From Rhodospirillaceae bacterium (GTDB lineage Bacteria > Pseudomonadota > Alphaproteobacteria > CACIAM-22H2), in NCBI GenBank assembly GCA_022843945.1, contig JALHMR010000049.1, forward strand, positions 1 through 33,132: 33,132 bases of DNA, in the 5' to 3' direction. Under the pieces are notes generated by a model. The model had not been told where the DNA came from and searched no databases. It saw nothing but the letters and a program-made list of their open reading frames with translations. The translations under genes were made by a program, and so were the position numbers. Each line of letters opens with the position of its first letter. Position 1 is the first letter of the stretch. Shown here piece after piece: positions 24,301 to 33,039 of the stretch.

Positions 24301-24537
24301 TTGATCGGCGAGCTGCTGACGGGCGGCGGCGGGGGCATCTTCGCGGCCACTTACCGGGTGTCGGGAGCGCTCGCCGAACCGCGGGTGACCGTCAATCCGC
24401 TATCCACCCTGGCGCCGGGATTCCTGCGCAACATTTTCGGTATCTTCAATCGGCCCGGCTCCTCGCCGACCGAGCTCGATCCGCAGGGAGACACCAAGGA
24501 GCCCGAGCGCGGCGGCGCCGGGATTGCCCGGCCTTAA
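21382..24537 (+). CDS. YhdP/AsmA-like envelope protein (DUF3971 family)
   Basis: The 1051-residue protein has one N-terminal membrane helix (about residues 9-33, IDIIGTLLVVTAVAVGILGWLL) and a very long periplasmic part rich in beta strands, like YhdP/TamB/AsmA bridge proteins that carry phospholipids between the membranes. Segments such as LRNIWPRDLGKNARDWIIANL and the C-terminal AsmA_2-like FRLVRAPILARVLSVALLTGILDSL, VGFSSFDLEFSY and RIPLIGELLTG fit this group. It starts with GTG at 21382, eight bases after GGAGGG. The C-terminal 30 residues are polar and Pro/Glu-rich. Its stop lies 12 bp from the convergent tyrS stop. The family assignment is firm; lipid transport is by analogy. Confidence 0.88.
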   Translation: MFGRVSRTAIDIIGTLLVVTAVAVGILGWLLSQGPISLAFLTPLVERALSHSDESLVVDVDDTVLTWAGWRRTLDVRIVGVHVMGPAGRLMAEVPEASISFSGRALLRGLIAPTAIDVTGFKLRLVRGRDGAIRFGHAPEQPGEGGAGPIVIGQLLGPPDPDRSLGYLQRLSMTEASIEIVDEASGQTWTGRDAEISLLRDAAGLRAEVSATADLGPRPTSLTAAGVFRVDTARLEVSVRLGDFDPATLAAFDTTLEPLRGIHVPLSGTVEVNFDPEFRIAGARFNFGGMGGRLAAGSFDVPRDIPVRRVALRGSLPDGTRTVVVDEFTLDLNGPTVSLVARLTGLGERARAEGSATARDVPTNELRNIWPRDLGKNARDWIIANLSAGGVSEAKAEFAVVQAGNNWAVEKLGGTIRASGVDVNYLRPMPPVRGVTGTATFDAKRFDIIVRGGDLGALRATEGKIALYDLDTDIELAAIDISVSGPVRDALVLIDGPPLGYLKKIDLKPEDFGGDAAVNLTLKFPLKKTLRVDELDILAAADVKNFSQQSAALGQDARDGDMKLRVDRTGLDVSGRLTLGTVPATVEMRRNFADNAPIVGRTRARGRLGTADRAAFGFDFVPYLDGPADVAVEYIERPGGRNEVTLEAGLTAATLSFSQLEWSKPAGQPGTAKGRVAISGGKATSLPEFSLTAGSPASTLNARGNLTFAQDGKTVSRVELASLKVGLTDARGTAVRAGRGFAVTVAGPSFDVGPFSRDKTPPSADRPPLDLKLDVDRLYFDTDRLLYAVRLEGQRATERWENFDLSARTGPELTMGNHVVLELKTVSGRQTLNGRVENAGEFLRAVDITPNVIGGRIELKGATDERRPGRPLAGHLHMSEFRLVRAPILARVLSVALLTGILDSLRGEGVGFSSFDLEFSYSDPKIEIVEAKASGSAIGMTAKGVLDVDTDQIEIDGTIVPANLINSLPSRIPLIGELLTGGGGGIFAATYRVSGALAEPRVTVNPLSTLAPGFLRNIFGIFNRPGSSPTELDPQGDTKEPERGGAGIARP

Positions 24538-24549
24538 GAAGCGGCTTGG

Positions 24550-25803
24550 TTATACGGCCTTGACCAGAGCGTGGCGCTTCTTGCCGGCGGATAGCTTGAT
24601 GGCACCGCCGTTGCCCAGATCGGCGACGCCGATCAGGCGGGTCTCGTCGCTGAAGGCTTCGTCATTGAGCCGTGCGCCGTTCTGCTTGATCAACCGGCGC
24701 GCCTCGCCGTTGCTCGCCGCCAGGCCGGTGCGGCGGAAAAGCTCGAACGCCTGGATGCCCTTTTCGAGTTCCGTGCGCGGCACATCGACGGTCGGCAGGC
24801 CCGCGCCCGTCGTGCCTTCCTCGAAGGTGCGACGCGCTGTCTCGGCCGCCTCCAGCGCCGCGGCTTCACCGTGGGCCAGCCTGGTCGCCTCGGTGGCAAG
24901 CACCTTCTTGGCGTCGTTGATGCCTGCTCCGCCGGCGCTCTCGAGGCGCCGGATCTCGTCGAGCGGCAGATCCGTGAAGAGCTTGAGGAAGCGTCCGACA
25001 TCGGCGTCTTCGGTGTTGCGCCAGAACTGCCAGTAGTCGTAGGGGCTCAGCCGGTCGGCATTGAGCCACACCGCACCCTGCGCGGTCTTGCCCATCTTGG
25101 CGCCCGATGCCGTGGTCATCAGCGGCGTGGTCAGGCCGAAAAGCGAGAGATCGTTCATGCGCCGGCCGAGGTCGACGCCCATCACGATGTTGCCCCACTG
25201 ATCGGAGCCACCCATCTGCAGCAGGCATTTATGCCGCTTGGCCAGCTCGACGAAGTCGTAGGACTGCAGGACCATGTAGTTGAATTCGAGGAAGGTCAGC
25301 GGCTGGTCGCGCTCCAGCCGCATGCGCACCGAATCCATGGTCAGCATGCGGTTGACCGAGAAATGCCGGCCGACGTCGCGCAGCAGCGGGATGTATTTGA
25401 GCTCGTCCAGCCAGTCGGCGTTGTTGACCATGACGGCGTCGGTCGGGCCGTCGCCGAAGGTGAGGAATTTGGTGAAGATCGACTTGATGCCCGCCATGTT
25501 GCGGGCGATGTCGGCGTCAGACAGGAGCTGGCGCGACTCATCCTTGCCCGACGGATCGCCGACCTTGGTGGTGCCGCCGCCCATCAGGACGATGGGCTTA
25601 TGGCCGGTGCGCTGCAGGGCGCGCAGCAGCATGATCGGCACCAGGCTGCCGACATGAAGGGAATCCGCGGTGCAGTCGAAGCCGATATAGGCCGGGATCG
25701 GCCCCTGCAGGGCGCGCGCGTCGAGCCCCTCGGGATCCGTGATCTGGTGCACGAAGCCGCGCTCGCTGACGGTACGCAGGAAGTCCGATTTGAAGGCAGT
25801 CAT
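24550..25803 (-). CDS. tyrS: Tyrosyl-tRNA synthetase
   Basis: The 417-residue class I aminoacyl-tRNA synthetase charges tRNA-Tyr. The HIGH-type motif is HVGSL at residue 50 ([16 protein letters not shown]) and the KMSKS-type motif is KMGKT near residue 235. [11 protein letters not shown] is the tyrosine-binding segment, and the C-terminal ~65 residues form an S4 RNA-binding domain ([18 protein letters not shown]). An upstream start at 25839 would add twelve residues; [17 protein letters not shown] is the usual opening, so I use 25803. It is divergent from anmK with a 47-bp gap. Confidence 0.97.
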   Translation of the reverse strand: MTAFKSDFLRTVSERGFVHQITDPEGLDARALQGPIPAYIGFDCTADSLHVGSLVPIMLLRALQRTGHKPIVLMGGGTTKVGDPSGKDESRQLLSDADIARNMAGIKSIFTKFLTFGDGPTDAVMVNNADWLDELKYIPLLRDVGRHFSVNRMLTMDSVRMRLERDQPLTFLEFNYMVLQSYDFVELAKRHKCLLQMGGSDQWGNIVMGVDLGRRMNDLSLFGLTTPLMTTASGAKMGKTAQGAVWLNADRLSPYDYWQFWRNTEDADVGRFLKLFTDLPLDEIRRLESAGGAGINDAKKVLATEATRLAHGEAAALEAAETARRTFEEGTTGAGLPTVDVPRTELEKGIQAFELFRRTGLAASNGEARRLIKQNGARLNDEAFSDETRLIGVADLGNGGAIKLSAGKKRHALVKAV

Positions 25804-25850
25804 GGGCCGGTCGTTTACCACGGCGGCTCGGTCGTCCACAATCAGTGCCC

Positions 25851-26975
25851 ATGAGCAACGAGTCGAAGCGGAACGGTTCCGCCTGGCGGGCCATCGGGTT
25901 GATGAGCGGCACCTCGCTCGACGGGGTCGACGCGGCCCTGGTCGAGACCGACGGCGAACGCCAGGTCCGCTGCGGGCTGTCGCTGACGGTGCCGTATGGC
26001 GGCAAGCTGCGCGAGCGCTTGCGCCGGTCGCTCGGCGGGCGGGCGCCGGTCAAGGCCGTGGAGCGCGACCTGACCGTGGCCCATGCCGAAGCGGTCGAGG
26101 CCCTGCTGGCCAAATCCGGACATAAGCCGGCTGAGATCGATGTGGTCGGGTTCCATGGCCAGACCATCGTGCACCGGCCCGCCGAGCGGGTGACCTGGCA
26201 GATCGGCGACGCCGCGGCCCTCGCCGCCCGCGTGGGCATCGATGTGGTCGCGGATTTCCGCCGGGCCGACATCGAGGCGGGCGGGGAAGGGGCGCCGCTG
26301 GTCCCGGTCTTCCACCGCGCCCTGAGCGATCGGCTGGAGCGGCCGGTGGCCGTGCTCAATATCGGCGGGGTGGCCAACGTCACCTGGATCGGGGCTGGGG
26401 AGGACGACCTTCTGGCCTTCGACACCGGTCCCGGCAATGCCCTGATCGACGACTGGATGCTGACCCATACCGGCAAGCCGGTCGATGCCGAGGGAGCCTG
26501 CGCAGCGCGCGGCACGGCCGACAAGGCGGCGCTGCGGCGACTGATGGCCCACGCCTATTTCGGGCGCCAGCCGCCGAAGTCACTGGACCGCAATGCCTTC
26601 GACCCGGCGCCCATCGAGAAGCTGTCGACGGAGGATGGTGCTGCGACCCTCACCGCCTTCACCGCGCAGACGGCGGCGGCGGCGGCACGGCATTTTCCCG
26701 CTCCCGTGCGCACCTGGATCGTGACCGGCGGCGGCCGGCGCAACCCGACACTGCTGGCGGCCCTGCGCACGGCGCTGCCGGGGGTGGTGGTCAAAGCCGC
26801 CGAGGATTTCGGCTGGGACGGCGACGCGCTCGAGGCCCAGGCCTTCGGCTATCTGGCGGTGCGTTCGCGCCGCAACCTGCCTTTGAGCTTTCCGCGCACC
26901 ACGGGTGTCGCCAAGCCGACTCTGGGCGGGCGCTATTTCGCCCACCCTGAATCCAAGGCAAGGGTGCGCTCCTAG
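25851..26975 (+). CDS. anmK: Anhydro-N-acetylmuramic acid kinase
   Basis: The 374-residue AnmK phosphorylates and opens 1,6-anhydro-MurNAc to MurNAc-6-phosphate in cell-wall recycling. Seen are the ATP-binding [15 protein letters not shown] (residues 16-30), [29 protein letters not shown] with the catalytic Asp, [22 protein letters not shown] and [15 protein letters not shown] at 25845 would add two residues; ATG 25851 is preferred. No clear Shine-Dalgarno is visible. The CDF gene starts one base after its stop, so the two are co-transcribed. tyrS divergent from anmK is a recurrent alphaproteobacterial arrangement, to my knowledge. Confidence 0.96.
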   Translation: MSNESKRNGSAWRAIGLMSGTSLDGVDAALVETDGERQVRCGLSLTVPYGGKLRERLRRSLGGRAPVKAVERDLTVAHAEAVEALLAKSGHKPAEIDVVGFHGQTIVHRPAERVTWQIGDAAALAARVGIDVVADFRRADIEAGGEGAPLVPVFHRALSDRLERPVAVLNIGGVANVTWIGAGEDDLLAFDTGPGNALIDDWMLTHTGKPVDAEGACAARGTADKAALRRLMAHAYFGRQPPKSLDRNAFDPAPIEKLSTEDGAATLTAFTAQTAAAAARHFPAPVRTWIVTGGGRRNPTLLAALRTALPGVVVKAAEDFGWDGDALEAQAFGYLAVRSRRNLPLSFPRTTGVAKPTLGGRYFAHPESKARVRS

Positions 26976-26976
26976 C

Positions 26977-27921
26977 ATGGTGGCCAGCCACGGCCACTTG
27001 CACGGTGCCTCCGGGCACGGCCATGGCCATGGCGCCGGCGCGAACGAGCGCAACTACGGCATGGCCTTCGCCATCGGTACGGCGCTCAATCTCGGTTTCG
27101 TCATTGTCGAGGCGGCGTTTGGAATTTTGAGCAATTCCGTCGCGCTGCTGGCGGATGCCGGCCACAATCTGAGCGACGTGCTCGGTCTGGTCGTCGCCTG
27201 GGGGGCGAGCGTGTTGGCGCGGCGGCGCCCCACGGAACGCTTCACCTACGGCTACCTGGGATCGACCATTCTCGCCGCCCTGGCCAACGCCGTGTTCCTG
27301 CTGGTCGCGACCGGGGCCATCGCCTGGGAGGCGATCGAGCGGTTCGGCGCGCCGGAGCCGGTGGCGGCCCCGACCGTAATCGTCGTCGCGACGATCGGCA
27401 TCGCCATCAACGGCACCACGGCGTGGCTGTTCGCTTCGGGCCGTGCCGGGGACATCAATATCCGGGGTGCGTTCCTGCACATGCTGGCGGACGCCGCCGT
27501 CTCGGCGGGCGTGGTCGTGGCCGGTGTGGGCCTGCTGCTCACTGGCTGGTTGTGGCTCGATCCCGTGGTCAGTTTGGTTATCTCGGCCGTGATCGTCTGG
27601 GGCACCTGGGGGCTGCTGCGCGAGGCCCTGCGCATGTCGATGAAGGCCGTGCCGCCGGGCATTGATCCGTCGGCGGTGCGCGGCTTCCTCGAGGGGCAGG
27701 CGGGCGTGGCGCGCCTGCACGACCTGCATATCTGGCCAATGAGCACCACCGAAACGGCGCTCACCTGTCATCTGGTCATGCCCGGAGCCTATCCGCCGGA
27801 CGAGTTCGTCGTCCGCGTCACGCGCGAACTGCGCGAGCGCTTCGGCATCGGCCATGTGACGATCCAGATCGAGACAAGCGAGGCGATCGCCTGCGCTCTC
27901 GAACCCGACAGCGTGGTGTAA
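26977..27921 (+). CDS. Cation diffusion facilitator, zinc-type exporter
   Basis: The 314-residue CDF transporter exports Zn2+ (or related divalent metals) in exchange for protons. It has an N-terminal His-rich tract (HGHLHGASGHGHGHG) and six hydrophobic segments. The metal site residues are in LLADAGHNLSD (helix 2) and HMLADAAVS (helix 5, HxxxD), and the C-terminal cytoplasmic domain includes LHDLHIWPMSTTETALTCHLV, as in CzcD/ZitB. The start ATG 26977 follows the anmK stop by one base; a longer open frame upstream is an overlap shadow. A terminator hairpin follows the gene. Confidence 0.93.
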   Translation: MVASHGHLHGASGHGHGHGAGANERNYGMAFAIGTALNLGFVIVEAAFGILSNSVALLADAGHNLSDVLGLVVAWGASVLARRRPTERFTYGYLGSTILAALANAVFLLVATGAIAWEAIERFGAPEPVAAPTVIVVATIGIAINGTTAWLFASGRAGDINIRGAFLHMLADAAVSAGVVVAGVGLLLTGWLWLDPVVSLVISAVIVWGTWGLLREALRMSMKAVPPGIDPSAVRGFLEGQAGVARLHDLHIWPMSTTETALTCHLVMPGAYPPDEFVVRVTRELRERFGIGHVTIQIETSEAIACALEPDSVV

Positions 27922-27924
27922 GAA

Positions 27925-27950
27925 CGGCGGCTACTTGGCCGCCGCTTTTT
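27925..27950 (+). terminator. Intrinsic terminator of the anmK-CDF transcript
   Basis: CGGCGGC (27925-27931), loop TACTTG, GCCGCCG (27938-27944), then CTTTTT. It begins four bases after the CDF stop and runs into the last codons of the convergent hydrolase gene. The T-run on the plus strand is the complement of that gene's Lys/Ala codons. Confidence 0.75.
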
Positions 27951-28659
27951 CCTTCTCGCGAGCCCCCGCCTTGGCGGCAGGCTTGTCCTTCTCGCGCGGC
28001 TCCCGCTCGCGCGGCGCCGGCTGCTCGGCCGAGGTCTCGATGTAGTCCTCCGTATTGGCCTCGAGCTTGTCGAGCTTGCCGGTGAAGAAGTGGTTGGCGC
28101 CCTTGATGATCCGGTAGTCGATCTCGATGTCGCGCTGCTTGCCGAGCTTCTCGGACAGTTTCTTGACCGACTCCTCAGGCACCACCTCGTCCTTGTCGCC
28201 CTGCAGGATCAGGCCCGACGAGGGGCAGGGCGCCAGGAAGGCGAAGTCGAAGATGTTGGCCGGCGGAGCGATCGACACGAAGCGGTCGATCTCCGGGCGG
28301 CGCATCAGGAGCTGCATGCCGATCCAAGCACCGAACGAGAAGCCGGCGATCCAGCAGGCGCCCGCATTCGGGTTGATCGATTGCAGCCAGTCGAGCGCCG
28401 AGGCGGCGTCCGTCAGCTCGCCCTCGCCCCGGCCGAAGCTGCCCTGGCTGCGGCCGACGCCGCGGAAGTTGAACCGCAGGGTCGAGAAGCCCTGCCGGAT
28501 GAAGACCTGGTTGAGGGCGTAGATGACCTTGTTGTGCATCGTCCCGCCGTGCTGCGGATGCGGGTGCAGCAGGATGACGATCGGCCGCCGTTCGCCCTTG
28601 GCAGGCGAATATCGGCCTTCCAGGCGGCCTTCGGCGCCGTTGATGATGACTTCGGGCAT
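27931..28659 (-). CDS. Alpha/beta hydrolase with charged C-terminal tail
   Basis: The 242-residue serine hydrolase has the nucleophile elbow GFSFGAW (near residues 105-111), the Asp of LQGDKDEVVPEE and the His of KGANHFFTGKL, giving a complete triad. The opening VILLHPHPQHGGTMHNKVIYALNQ and LRFNFRGVGRSQGSFG is typical of a small conserved alphaproteobacterial hydrolase often found beside Fe-S assembly genes. The last ~35 residues are a Lys/Glu/Ala/Pro low-complexity tail (PREREPREKDKPAAKAGARE). No signal peptide is present. The substrate is unknown. It is divergent from the cysE-isc operon across a 222-bp AT-rich region that carries an IscR-like site on its side. Confidence 0.88.
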   Translation of the reverse strand: MPEVIINGAEGRLEGRYSPAKGERRPIVILLHPHPQHGGTMHNKVIYALNQVFIRQGFSTLRFNFRGVGRSQGSFGRGEGELTDAASALDWLQSINPNAGACWIAGFSFGAWIGMQLLMRRPEIDRFVSIAPPANIFDFAFLAPCPSSGLILQGDKDEVVPEESVKKLSEKLGKQRDIEIDYRIIKGANHFFTGKLDKLEANTEDYIETSAEQPAPREREPREKDKPAAKAGAREKEKAAAK

Positions 28660-28692
28660 TTAACGTCCTGGCTGTGCGGCGGGCGGGGATGG

Positions 28693-28717
28693 ATCAGTCA
28701 ATAACGTAGTCAAGGAC
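28693..28717 (-). promoter_or_regulatory. Candidate IscR-type site facing the hydrolase gene
   Basis: Read on the minus strand the segment contains CTTGACTACGTTATTG. By my count it agrees with 16 of 25 positions of the E. coli IscR type 1 consensus (core GACTRWWWYAGTC), with the left half near perfect. It lies 34-58 bp upstream of the hydrolase start. The overlapping palindrome TAGTC-AAG-GACTA (28707-28719) is an alternative reading. Confidence 0.35.
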
Positions 28718-28757
28718 TAGGACATATTCGATATTAGTAATATAGGCGGCAATGCCA

Positions 28758-28782
28758 AATCTTGACCGGGTTAGTAGGAAAA
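28758..28782 (+). promoter_or_regulatory. Candidate IscR-type site over the cysE-isc promoter
   Basis: CTTGACCGGGTTAGTAGG (28761-28778) matches the core of the IscR type 1 consensus well (GAC, then TTAGT, then GG), 16 of 25 positions over the full site by my count. It covers the -35 box and spacer of the promoter below, so [2Fe-2S]-IscR bound here would repress the operon that encodes it. Confidence 0.5.
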
Positions 28783-28790
28783 ACTAGATT
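28762..28790 (+). promoter_or_regulatory. Sigma70-type promoter of the cysE-iscR-isc operon
   Basis: TTGACC (28762-28767), a 17-bp spacer, then TAGATT (28785-28790), in a locally AT-rich stretch of an otherwise GC-rich window. The start point would be near 28797, leaving a leader of about 85 nt before cysE. Another AT-rich palindrome (ATATT-AGT-AATAT, 28731-28743) lies just upstream. Confidence 0.6.
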
Positions 28791-28881
28791 GCAGGTACCG
28801 AACGCGCTTTCCGTCCGCAAATTCAAGCTTGGCGGGGGTCCGATCCCGACGATCGGGGGCGCATAATAGGTAGTTGAGCCC

Positions 28882-29634
28882 ATGATCTTCAAGCACCTTC
28901 GGGATGATATCGACGCCATTCTGGCCCGCGATCCGGCGGCCCGCTCCCGGCTGGAGGTGGTGCTCTGTTACCCCGGTTGGCATGCCGTGGTCTTTCACCG
29001 GGCCGCCCAGGCGGCGTGGAACGTCAATCTCCGACTGCTGGGCCGGTTTATTTCGCACCTTGGCCGTTGGCTGACGGGTATCGAGATCCATCCCGCAGCC
29101 AAGATTGGCCGCCGCCTGTTCATCGACCACGGGATGGCCGTGGTGATCGGTGAAACCGCCGCGGTCGGCGATGACGTGACGCTTTACCAGGGTGTGGTTC
29201 TGGGCGGCACCTCGCTGGAGCAGGGCAAGCGCCACCCCACGCTCGGCAACGACGTCATCGTCGGTGCCGGCGCCAAGATCCTCGGCCCTGTGGTCGTGGG
29301 CGACGGGGCCCGTATCGGCTCCAATGCCGTGGTGATCAAGGACGTGACGCCGGGCGTCACCATGGTCGGCGTGCCGGCGCATCCCGTCGTGCGCGCTGCC
29401 CAGAAGAAGAGCCGCGCCGATTTCTGCGCCTACGGACAGGATCCGGACCTGCCGGATCCGGTGGCCCGGGCGCTCGATGGTTTGTGCAGCGACGTGGTAG
29501 CGATGCGCGCCCGTATCGCCGAACTCGAAACGACGATCGCCACGCTGCGGAACGGGATTGAGACGGGCGATCCGGCGCTTGTGGACGGGAACGGGCGCGG
29601 CGCGCTGGAATTTTCGAAAGGAGACGGACGGTGA
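28882..29634 (+). CDS. cysE: Serine O-acetyltransferase
   Basis: This 250-residue enzyme makes O-acetylserine from serine and acetyl-CoA, the first step of cysteine synthesis. The helical N-terminus ([39 protein letters not shown]) is of the short EpsC/CysE type. The left-handed beta-helix carries hexapeptide repeats with the catalytic [17 protein letters not shown] and [21 protein letters not shown]-terminal helix ([20 protein letters not shown]) may form a coiled coil. It heads the Fe-S operon and its stop overlaps the iscR start by four bases. The enzyme therefore feeds cysteine to the two desulfurases encoded downstream. Azotobacter carries a comparable cysE2-isc arrangement, from memory. 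Confidence 0.95.
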   Translation: MIFKHLRDDIDAILARDPAARSRLEVVLCYPGWHAVVFHRAAQAAWNVNLRLLGRFISHLGRWLTGIEIHPAAKIGRRLFIDHGMAVVIGETAAVGDDVTLYQGVVLGGTSLEQGKRHPTLGNDVIVGAGAKILGPVVVGDGARIGSNAVVIKDVTPGVTMVGVPAHPVVRAAQKKSRADFCAYGQDPDLPDPVARALDGLCSDVVAMRARIAELETTIATLRNGIETGDPALVDGNGRGALEFSKGDGR

Positions 29635-30119
29635 AGCTCAGTACCAAGGGCCGCTATGCCGTGATGGCGATGGTCGACCTCGCCAGCAACAGCAAGGGTC
29701 AGCCGGTCGCGCTCGCCGACATCGCCGAGCGCCAGGAGATTTCGCTCTCCTACCTGGAGCAGCTTTTCGCCAAGCTGCGCAAGGGCGGGCTGGTGCGCAG
29801 CGTGCGCGGCCCAGGCGGCGGCTATCTGCTGGCGCACCCGGCCGAGGAATCGCGGGTCTCCGACATCATCCTGGCGGTCGACGAGCCGATCCGCGCCACG
29901 CGCTGTGCGCCCGGCACGCCCGCCGGCTGCCGCAGCAACAAGAGCCGCTGCCTGACCCACGACCTGTGGGAGGAACTCGGCAACCAGATCCACCTCTATC
30001 TCAGCTCGGTGACCCTGCACGACATCTGCAACAAGCGGGTGCTCGGGACGAGCGGCGTCATCGCCCATCCGACGTCGGCCGAGGCCACGGCGCAGCACGC
30101 CGTCGCGGCGGCTGAATAA
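29631..30119 (+). CDS. iscR: Fe-S cluster regulator IscR (Rrf2 family)
   Basis: The 162-residue Rrf2-type regulator has a winged helix at residues 1-65 ([46 protein letters not shown]). The [2Fe-2S] ligands of IscR are conserved in pattern: Cys92, Cys100, Cys107 and His110 ([15 protein letters not shown]), with spacings one or two residues longer than in E. coli (92, 98, 104, 107). It should sense Fe-S status and control its own operon. The GTG start at 29631 overlaps the cysE stop (GTGA) and follows AAAGGAG at good spacing. The C-terminus extends with an Ala-rich tail. Confidence 0.94.
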   Translation: MKLSTKGRYAVMAMVDLASNSKGQPVALADIAERQEISLSYLEQLFAKLRKGGLVRSVRGPGGGYLLAHPAEESRVSDIILAVDEPIRATRCAPGTPAGCRSNKSRCLTHDLWEELGNQIHLYLSSVTLHDICNKRVLGTSGVIAHPTSAEATAQHAVAAAE

Positions 30120-30131
30120 CCCAAGGAACGG

Positions 30132-31295
30132 GTGAACCGACACGCCATGACCCGCCCGGTCTACCTCGACTACAACGCCACGGTGCCGCTGAAACAGCCG
30201 GTCATCGAGGCGATGGCTGCGGCCTTGGCGGAATGCGGCAACGCGTCGTCGGTACACCGCTTCGGCCGGCTGGCCCGGCGCGCGGTCGAGACGGCGCGCG
30301 AGGATGTCGCGGCGCTGGTCGGGGCTGCGCCGCGCCAGGTCGTGTTCACCGGCGGCGGCACCGAGGCGAACAACCTGGCCATCGCCGCGGCGGGCGCGGG
30401 ACGGCGTGTGCTGGTCTCCGCCATCGAGCACGATTCGGTTCTCAAGGCGGCGACCGAGGCGGCGCTCATCCCGGTCGGCCCGCAGGGTGTGATCGATCTG
30501 GCGGCGCTGCAGGCGATGCTGGAGCGCGACCCGCGCCCGGCCCTGGTCTGCCTGATGCTGGCCAATAACGAGACCGGCGTGATCCAGCCGGTGGCGCAGG
30601 CTGCGGCGCTGGCGCGGGCCCACGGCGCGCTGGTCCATTGCGATGCGGTGCAGGCGGCCGGCAAGCTGGCCCTCGATTTCGTTCAGCTGGGCGTCGATAC
30701 GCTGGCGCTCTCGGCCCACAAGCTCGGCGGCCCGCAGGGTGTCGGCGCCCTGGTGATTGGCGACAGCGTCGAGCTACGTCCGCTGCTTATGGGCGGCGGC
30801 CAGGAGCGCGGCTGGCGCGCTGGTACGGAGAACGTCCCGGCGATCCGCGGTTTCGGGGTGGCGGCGCGCCTGGCGGTCCAGGACCTGCCGGCCGTGCTCG
30901 CATTGGCCGCCTTGCGTGACCATATGGAAGAGAGGCTGTTACGTACCGCCCCAGAGGCGGTGGTATTGGCAAGCGGTGCCGGGCGGTTGCCCAACACCAC
31001 CTGCATCGCCCTGCCGGGTCTGCCGGCCGAAACCCAGGTCATGGCGCTCGATCTTGGCGGTGTCGCGGTCAGCGCCGGGTCGGCCTGCTCTTCGGGCAAG
31101 GTGCGGCCGTCGCACGTGCTGCGGGCCATGGGGGCGGACGCTGCCCTGGTCGCCGGCGCCATCCGCATCAGCCTCGGCTGGCGGACGAACGAACAGGATA
31201 TTGATCATCTGCTGGATGCCTGGACGACCCTCGTCGCCCGCGCCCGCAGCCACCAGTACCCCGACCGGGCCACCGTGCCCGTGTCGGCCGCCTGA
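30132..31295 (+). CDS. Cysteine desulfurase, NifS/IscS-like (first of two)
   Basis: This 387-residue PLP enzyme releases sulfur from cysteine as an enzyme persulfide. The PLP lysine is Lys197 ([13 protein letters not shown]), the substrate segment [14 protein letters not shown], and the catalytic Cys319 lies in a flexible loop ([17 protein letters not shown]), as in group I desulfurases. GTG at 30132 has AAGGAA close upstream; ATG 30147 is an alternative start opening with [11 protein letters not shown]. It lies between iscR and iscS and differs clearly from the second desulfurase (no IscS C-terminal tail). A second desulfurase here is common in alphaproteobacterial isc/suf loci; its separate role is not known to me. 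Confidence 0.93.
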   Translation: MNRHAMTRPVYLDYNATVPLKQPVIEAMAAALAECGNASSVHRFGRLARRAVETAREDVAALVGAAPRQVVFTGGGTEANNLAIAAAGAGRRVLVSAIEHDSVLKAATEAALIPVGPQGVIDLAALQAMLERDPRPALVCLMLANNETGVIQPVAQAAALARAHGALVHCDAVQAAGKLALDFVQLGVDTLALSAHKLGGPQGVGALVIGDSVELRPLLMGGGQERGWRAGTENVPAIRGFGVAARLAVQDLPAVLALAALRDHMEERLLRTAPEAVVLASGAGRLPNTTCIALPGLPAETQVMALDLGGVAVSAGSACSSGKVRPSHVLRAMGADAALVAGAIRISLGWRTNEQDIDHLLDAWTTLVARARSHQYPDRATVPVSAA

Positions 31296-31311
31296 GACGA
31301 AGGGAAAGAGG

Positions 31312-32580
31312 ATGACGACGATCAGCGAGACGAACGCGGCCCCCCGCAAGAACGACGGCAGCAACCTGCCGAAGCGGCCGATCTATCTCGACTATCAGGC
31401 GACGACGCCGACCGATCCGCGCGTGGTCGAGGCGATGATGCCGTACTTCTTCGAGAAGTTCGGCAACCCACATTCGCGCAACCACGAGCACGGCTGGGAG
31501 GCCGAGGAGGCGGTGGAGAAGGCGCGCCTGCAGGTCGCCGAGGTCATCGCCGCCGACGAGCGCGAGATCGTCTTCACCTCCGGCGCCACCGAATCGAACA
31601 ACCTCGCCATCGCCGGCGTCGCGCGCTTCTACAAGGACAAGCGGAACCACATCATCACGCTGCAGACCGAGCACAAATGCGTGCTCGACACCTGCCGCCA
31701 CCTGGAGATGGAAGGCTTCACCGTCACCTATCTGCCGGTCAAGAAGGACGGCCTGGTCGACCTCGACGTGCTCAAGAACGCCATCACCGACAAGACGGTG
31801 CTGGTCTCGGTGATGGGCGCCAACAACGAGATCGGCGTCATCCAGCCGCTGGCCGCCATCGGCGAGATGTGCCGGGCGCGTGGCGTGCTCTTCCATACCG
31901 ACTGCGCGCAGGCCTACGGCAAGATTCCGCTCGACGTCAACGCCATGAAAATCGACCTGATGAGCATTTCGGGTCACAAGATCTACGGGCCCAAGGGCAT
32001 CGGCGCGCTCTATGTGCGGCGCAAGCCGCGTATCCGTCTTGTTCCCCTGATTCATGGTGGCGGACAGGAGCGCGGCTTCCGCTCAGGCACGCTGCCGACC
32101 CCGCTCTGTGTCGGCCTGGGTGCGGCCGCCGAGATCTGCAAGAAGGAGATGGTTGCCGAGACCAAGAAGCTCACGGCCCTGCGCGACCGCTTCTACAAGT
32201 CGGTCACCGACCGCCTGCCGGAGGTCTTCCTCAACGGCGACTTCGAGAACCGGCTGCCGGGCAACCTCAACATCTCCTTCGCCTATGTCGAGGGCGAGGG
32301 GCTGATGATGGGCATCAAGGATCTCTCGGTGTCGTCGGGCTCGGCCTGCACCTCGGCTTCGCTCGAGCCGTCCTACGTGCTGCGGGCACTGGGGGTGAGC
32401 GAGGAGCTCGCCCATACCAGCCTGCGCGTCGGCTTCGGCCGGTTCACCACCGAGGACGAGGTCGATTATGCCGCCGACCGCATTGTCGAGGCGGTCCAGA
32501 AGCTGCGCGCGATGAGCCCGCTCTGGGAGATGGCGCAGGAAGGCATCGATATCAGCAAGATCAAGTGGGCGGCCCACTGA
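31312..32580 (+). CDS. iscS: Cysteine desulfurase IscS
   Basis: The 422-residue IscS is the main sulfur donor for Fe-S assembly and tRNA thiolation. Lys223 binds PLP ([14 protein letters not shown]), and the active-site loop holds Cys346 ([21 protein letters not shown]). The C-terminus ISKIKWAAH matches the IscS tail (E. coli ends IKWAHH) that docks IscU. An N-terminal extension of ~20 polar residues ([20 protein letters not shown]) precedes the usual start of the fold. ATG 31312 follows GAAAGAGG; an open frame reading in from the previous gene is not the true start. iscU follows by 57 bp. Confidence 0.96.
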   Translation: MTTISETNAAPRKNDGSNLPKRPIYLDYQATTPTDPRVVEAMMPYFFEKFGNPHSRNHEHGWEAEEAVEKARLQVAEVIAADEREIVFTSGATESNNLAIAGVARFYKDKRNHIITLQTEHKCVLDTCRHLEMEGFTVTYLPVKKDGLVDLDVLKNAITDKTVLVSVMGANNEIGVIQPLAAIGEMCRARGVLFHTDCAQAYGKIPLDVNAMKIDLMSISGHKIYGPKGIGALYVRRKPRIRLVPLIHGGGQERGFRSGTLPTPLCVGLGAAAEICKKEMVAETKKLTALRDRFYKSVTDRLPEVFLNGDFENRLPGNLNISFAYVEGEGLMMGIKDLSVSSGSACTSASLEPSYVLRALGVSEELAHTSLRVGFGRFTTEDEVDYAADRIVEAVQKLRAMSPLWEMAQEGIDISKIKWAAH

Positions 32581-32637
32581 CCCCGGTCCGGGATCGGCAT
32601 GGGCATGCTATAAGCGGATTCGAACGGAGAGACGAAC

Positions 32638-33036
32638 ATGGCATACAGCGAAAAACTCATCGACCACTACGAGCACCCGCGTAACGTGGGCTCGCTCGAC
32701 AAGAACGACGACAATGTCGGCACCGGTCTGGTCGGCGCCCCGGCCTGCGGCGACGTGATGAAGCTGCAGATCAAGGTGAGCCCGGAAGGCATCATCGAGG
32801 ATGCCAAGTTCAAGACCTTCGGCTGCGGTTCGGCGATCGCCTCGAGCTCGCTGGTCACTGAATGGGTCAAGGGCAAGACGCTCGACGAGGCGGCGACGAT
32901 CAAGAACACCCAGATCGCCCAGCACCTGGCGCTGCCGCCGGTCAAGATCCACTGCTCGGTGCTCGCCGAGGACGCGATCAAGGCCGCGATCAGCGATTAC
33001 AAGGCCAAGCACGGGACGGCGAAGGCCGCGGAGTAA
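32638..33036 (+). CDS. iscU: Fe-S cluster scaffold protein IscU
   Basis: The 132-residue scaffold on which [2Fe-2S] clusters form with sulfur from IscS has Cys37, Asp39, Cys63, His105 and Cys106, the full ligand set. LPPVK (residues 99-103), the recognition site for the HscA chaperone, is also present. It follows that HscA/HscB should be encoded downstream or elsewhere. The opening MAYSEKLIDHYEHPRNVGSL is canonical. The ribosome site GGAG is at good spacing. The next gene begins three bases after its stop. Confidence 0.97.
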   Translation: MAYSEKLIDHYEHPRNVGSLDKNDDNVGTGLVGAPACGDVMKLQIKVSPEGIIEDAKFKTFGCGSAIASSSLVTEWVKGKTLDEAATIKNTQIAQHLALPPVKIHCSVLAEDAIKAAISDYKAKHGTAKAAE

Positions 33037-33039
33037 CAC

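Noticed and set aside
28731-28743. ATATT-AGT-AATAT as an iron-regulator (Fur/RirA-type) box
   Set aside because: It is AT-rich and palindromic but too short and does not match a box I can recall with confidence. I mention it only as part of the control region.
30757-31311. IscS with a long N-terminal extension inside the first desulfurase gene
   Set aside because: The upstream part is an out-of-frame, Arg/Pro/Ser-rich reading of the NifS-like gene. ATG 31312 has a ribosome site.
30132-32580. Tandem desulfurase genes as a recent duplication
   Set aside because: The two proteins differ widely in sequence, active-site loop and C-terminus, so the pair is ancient or separately acquired.
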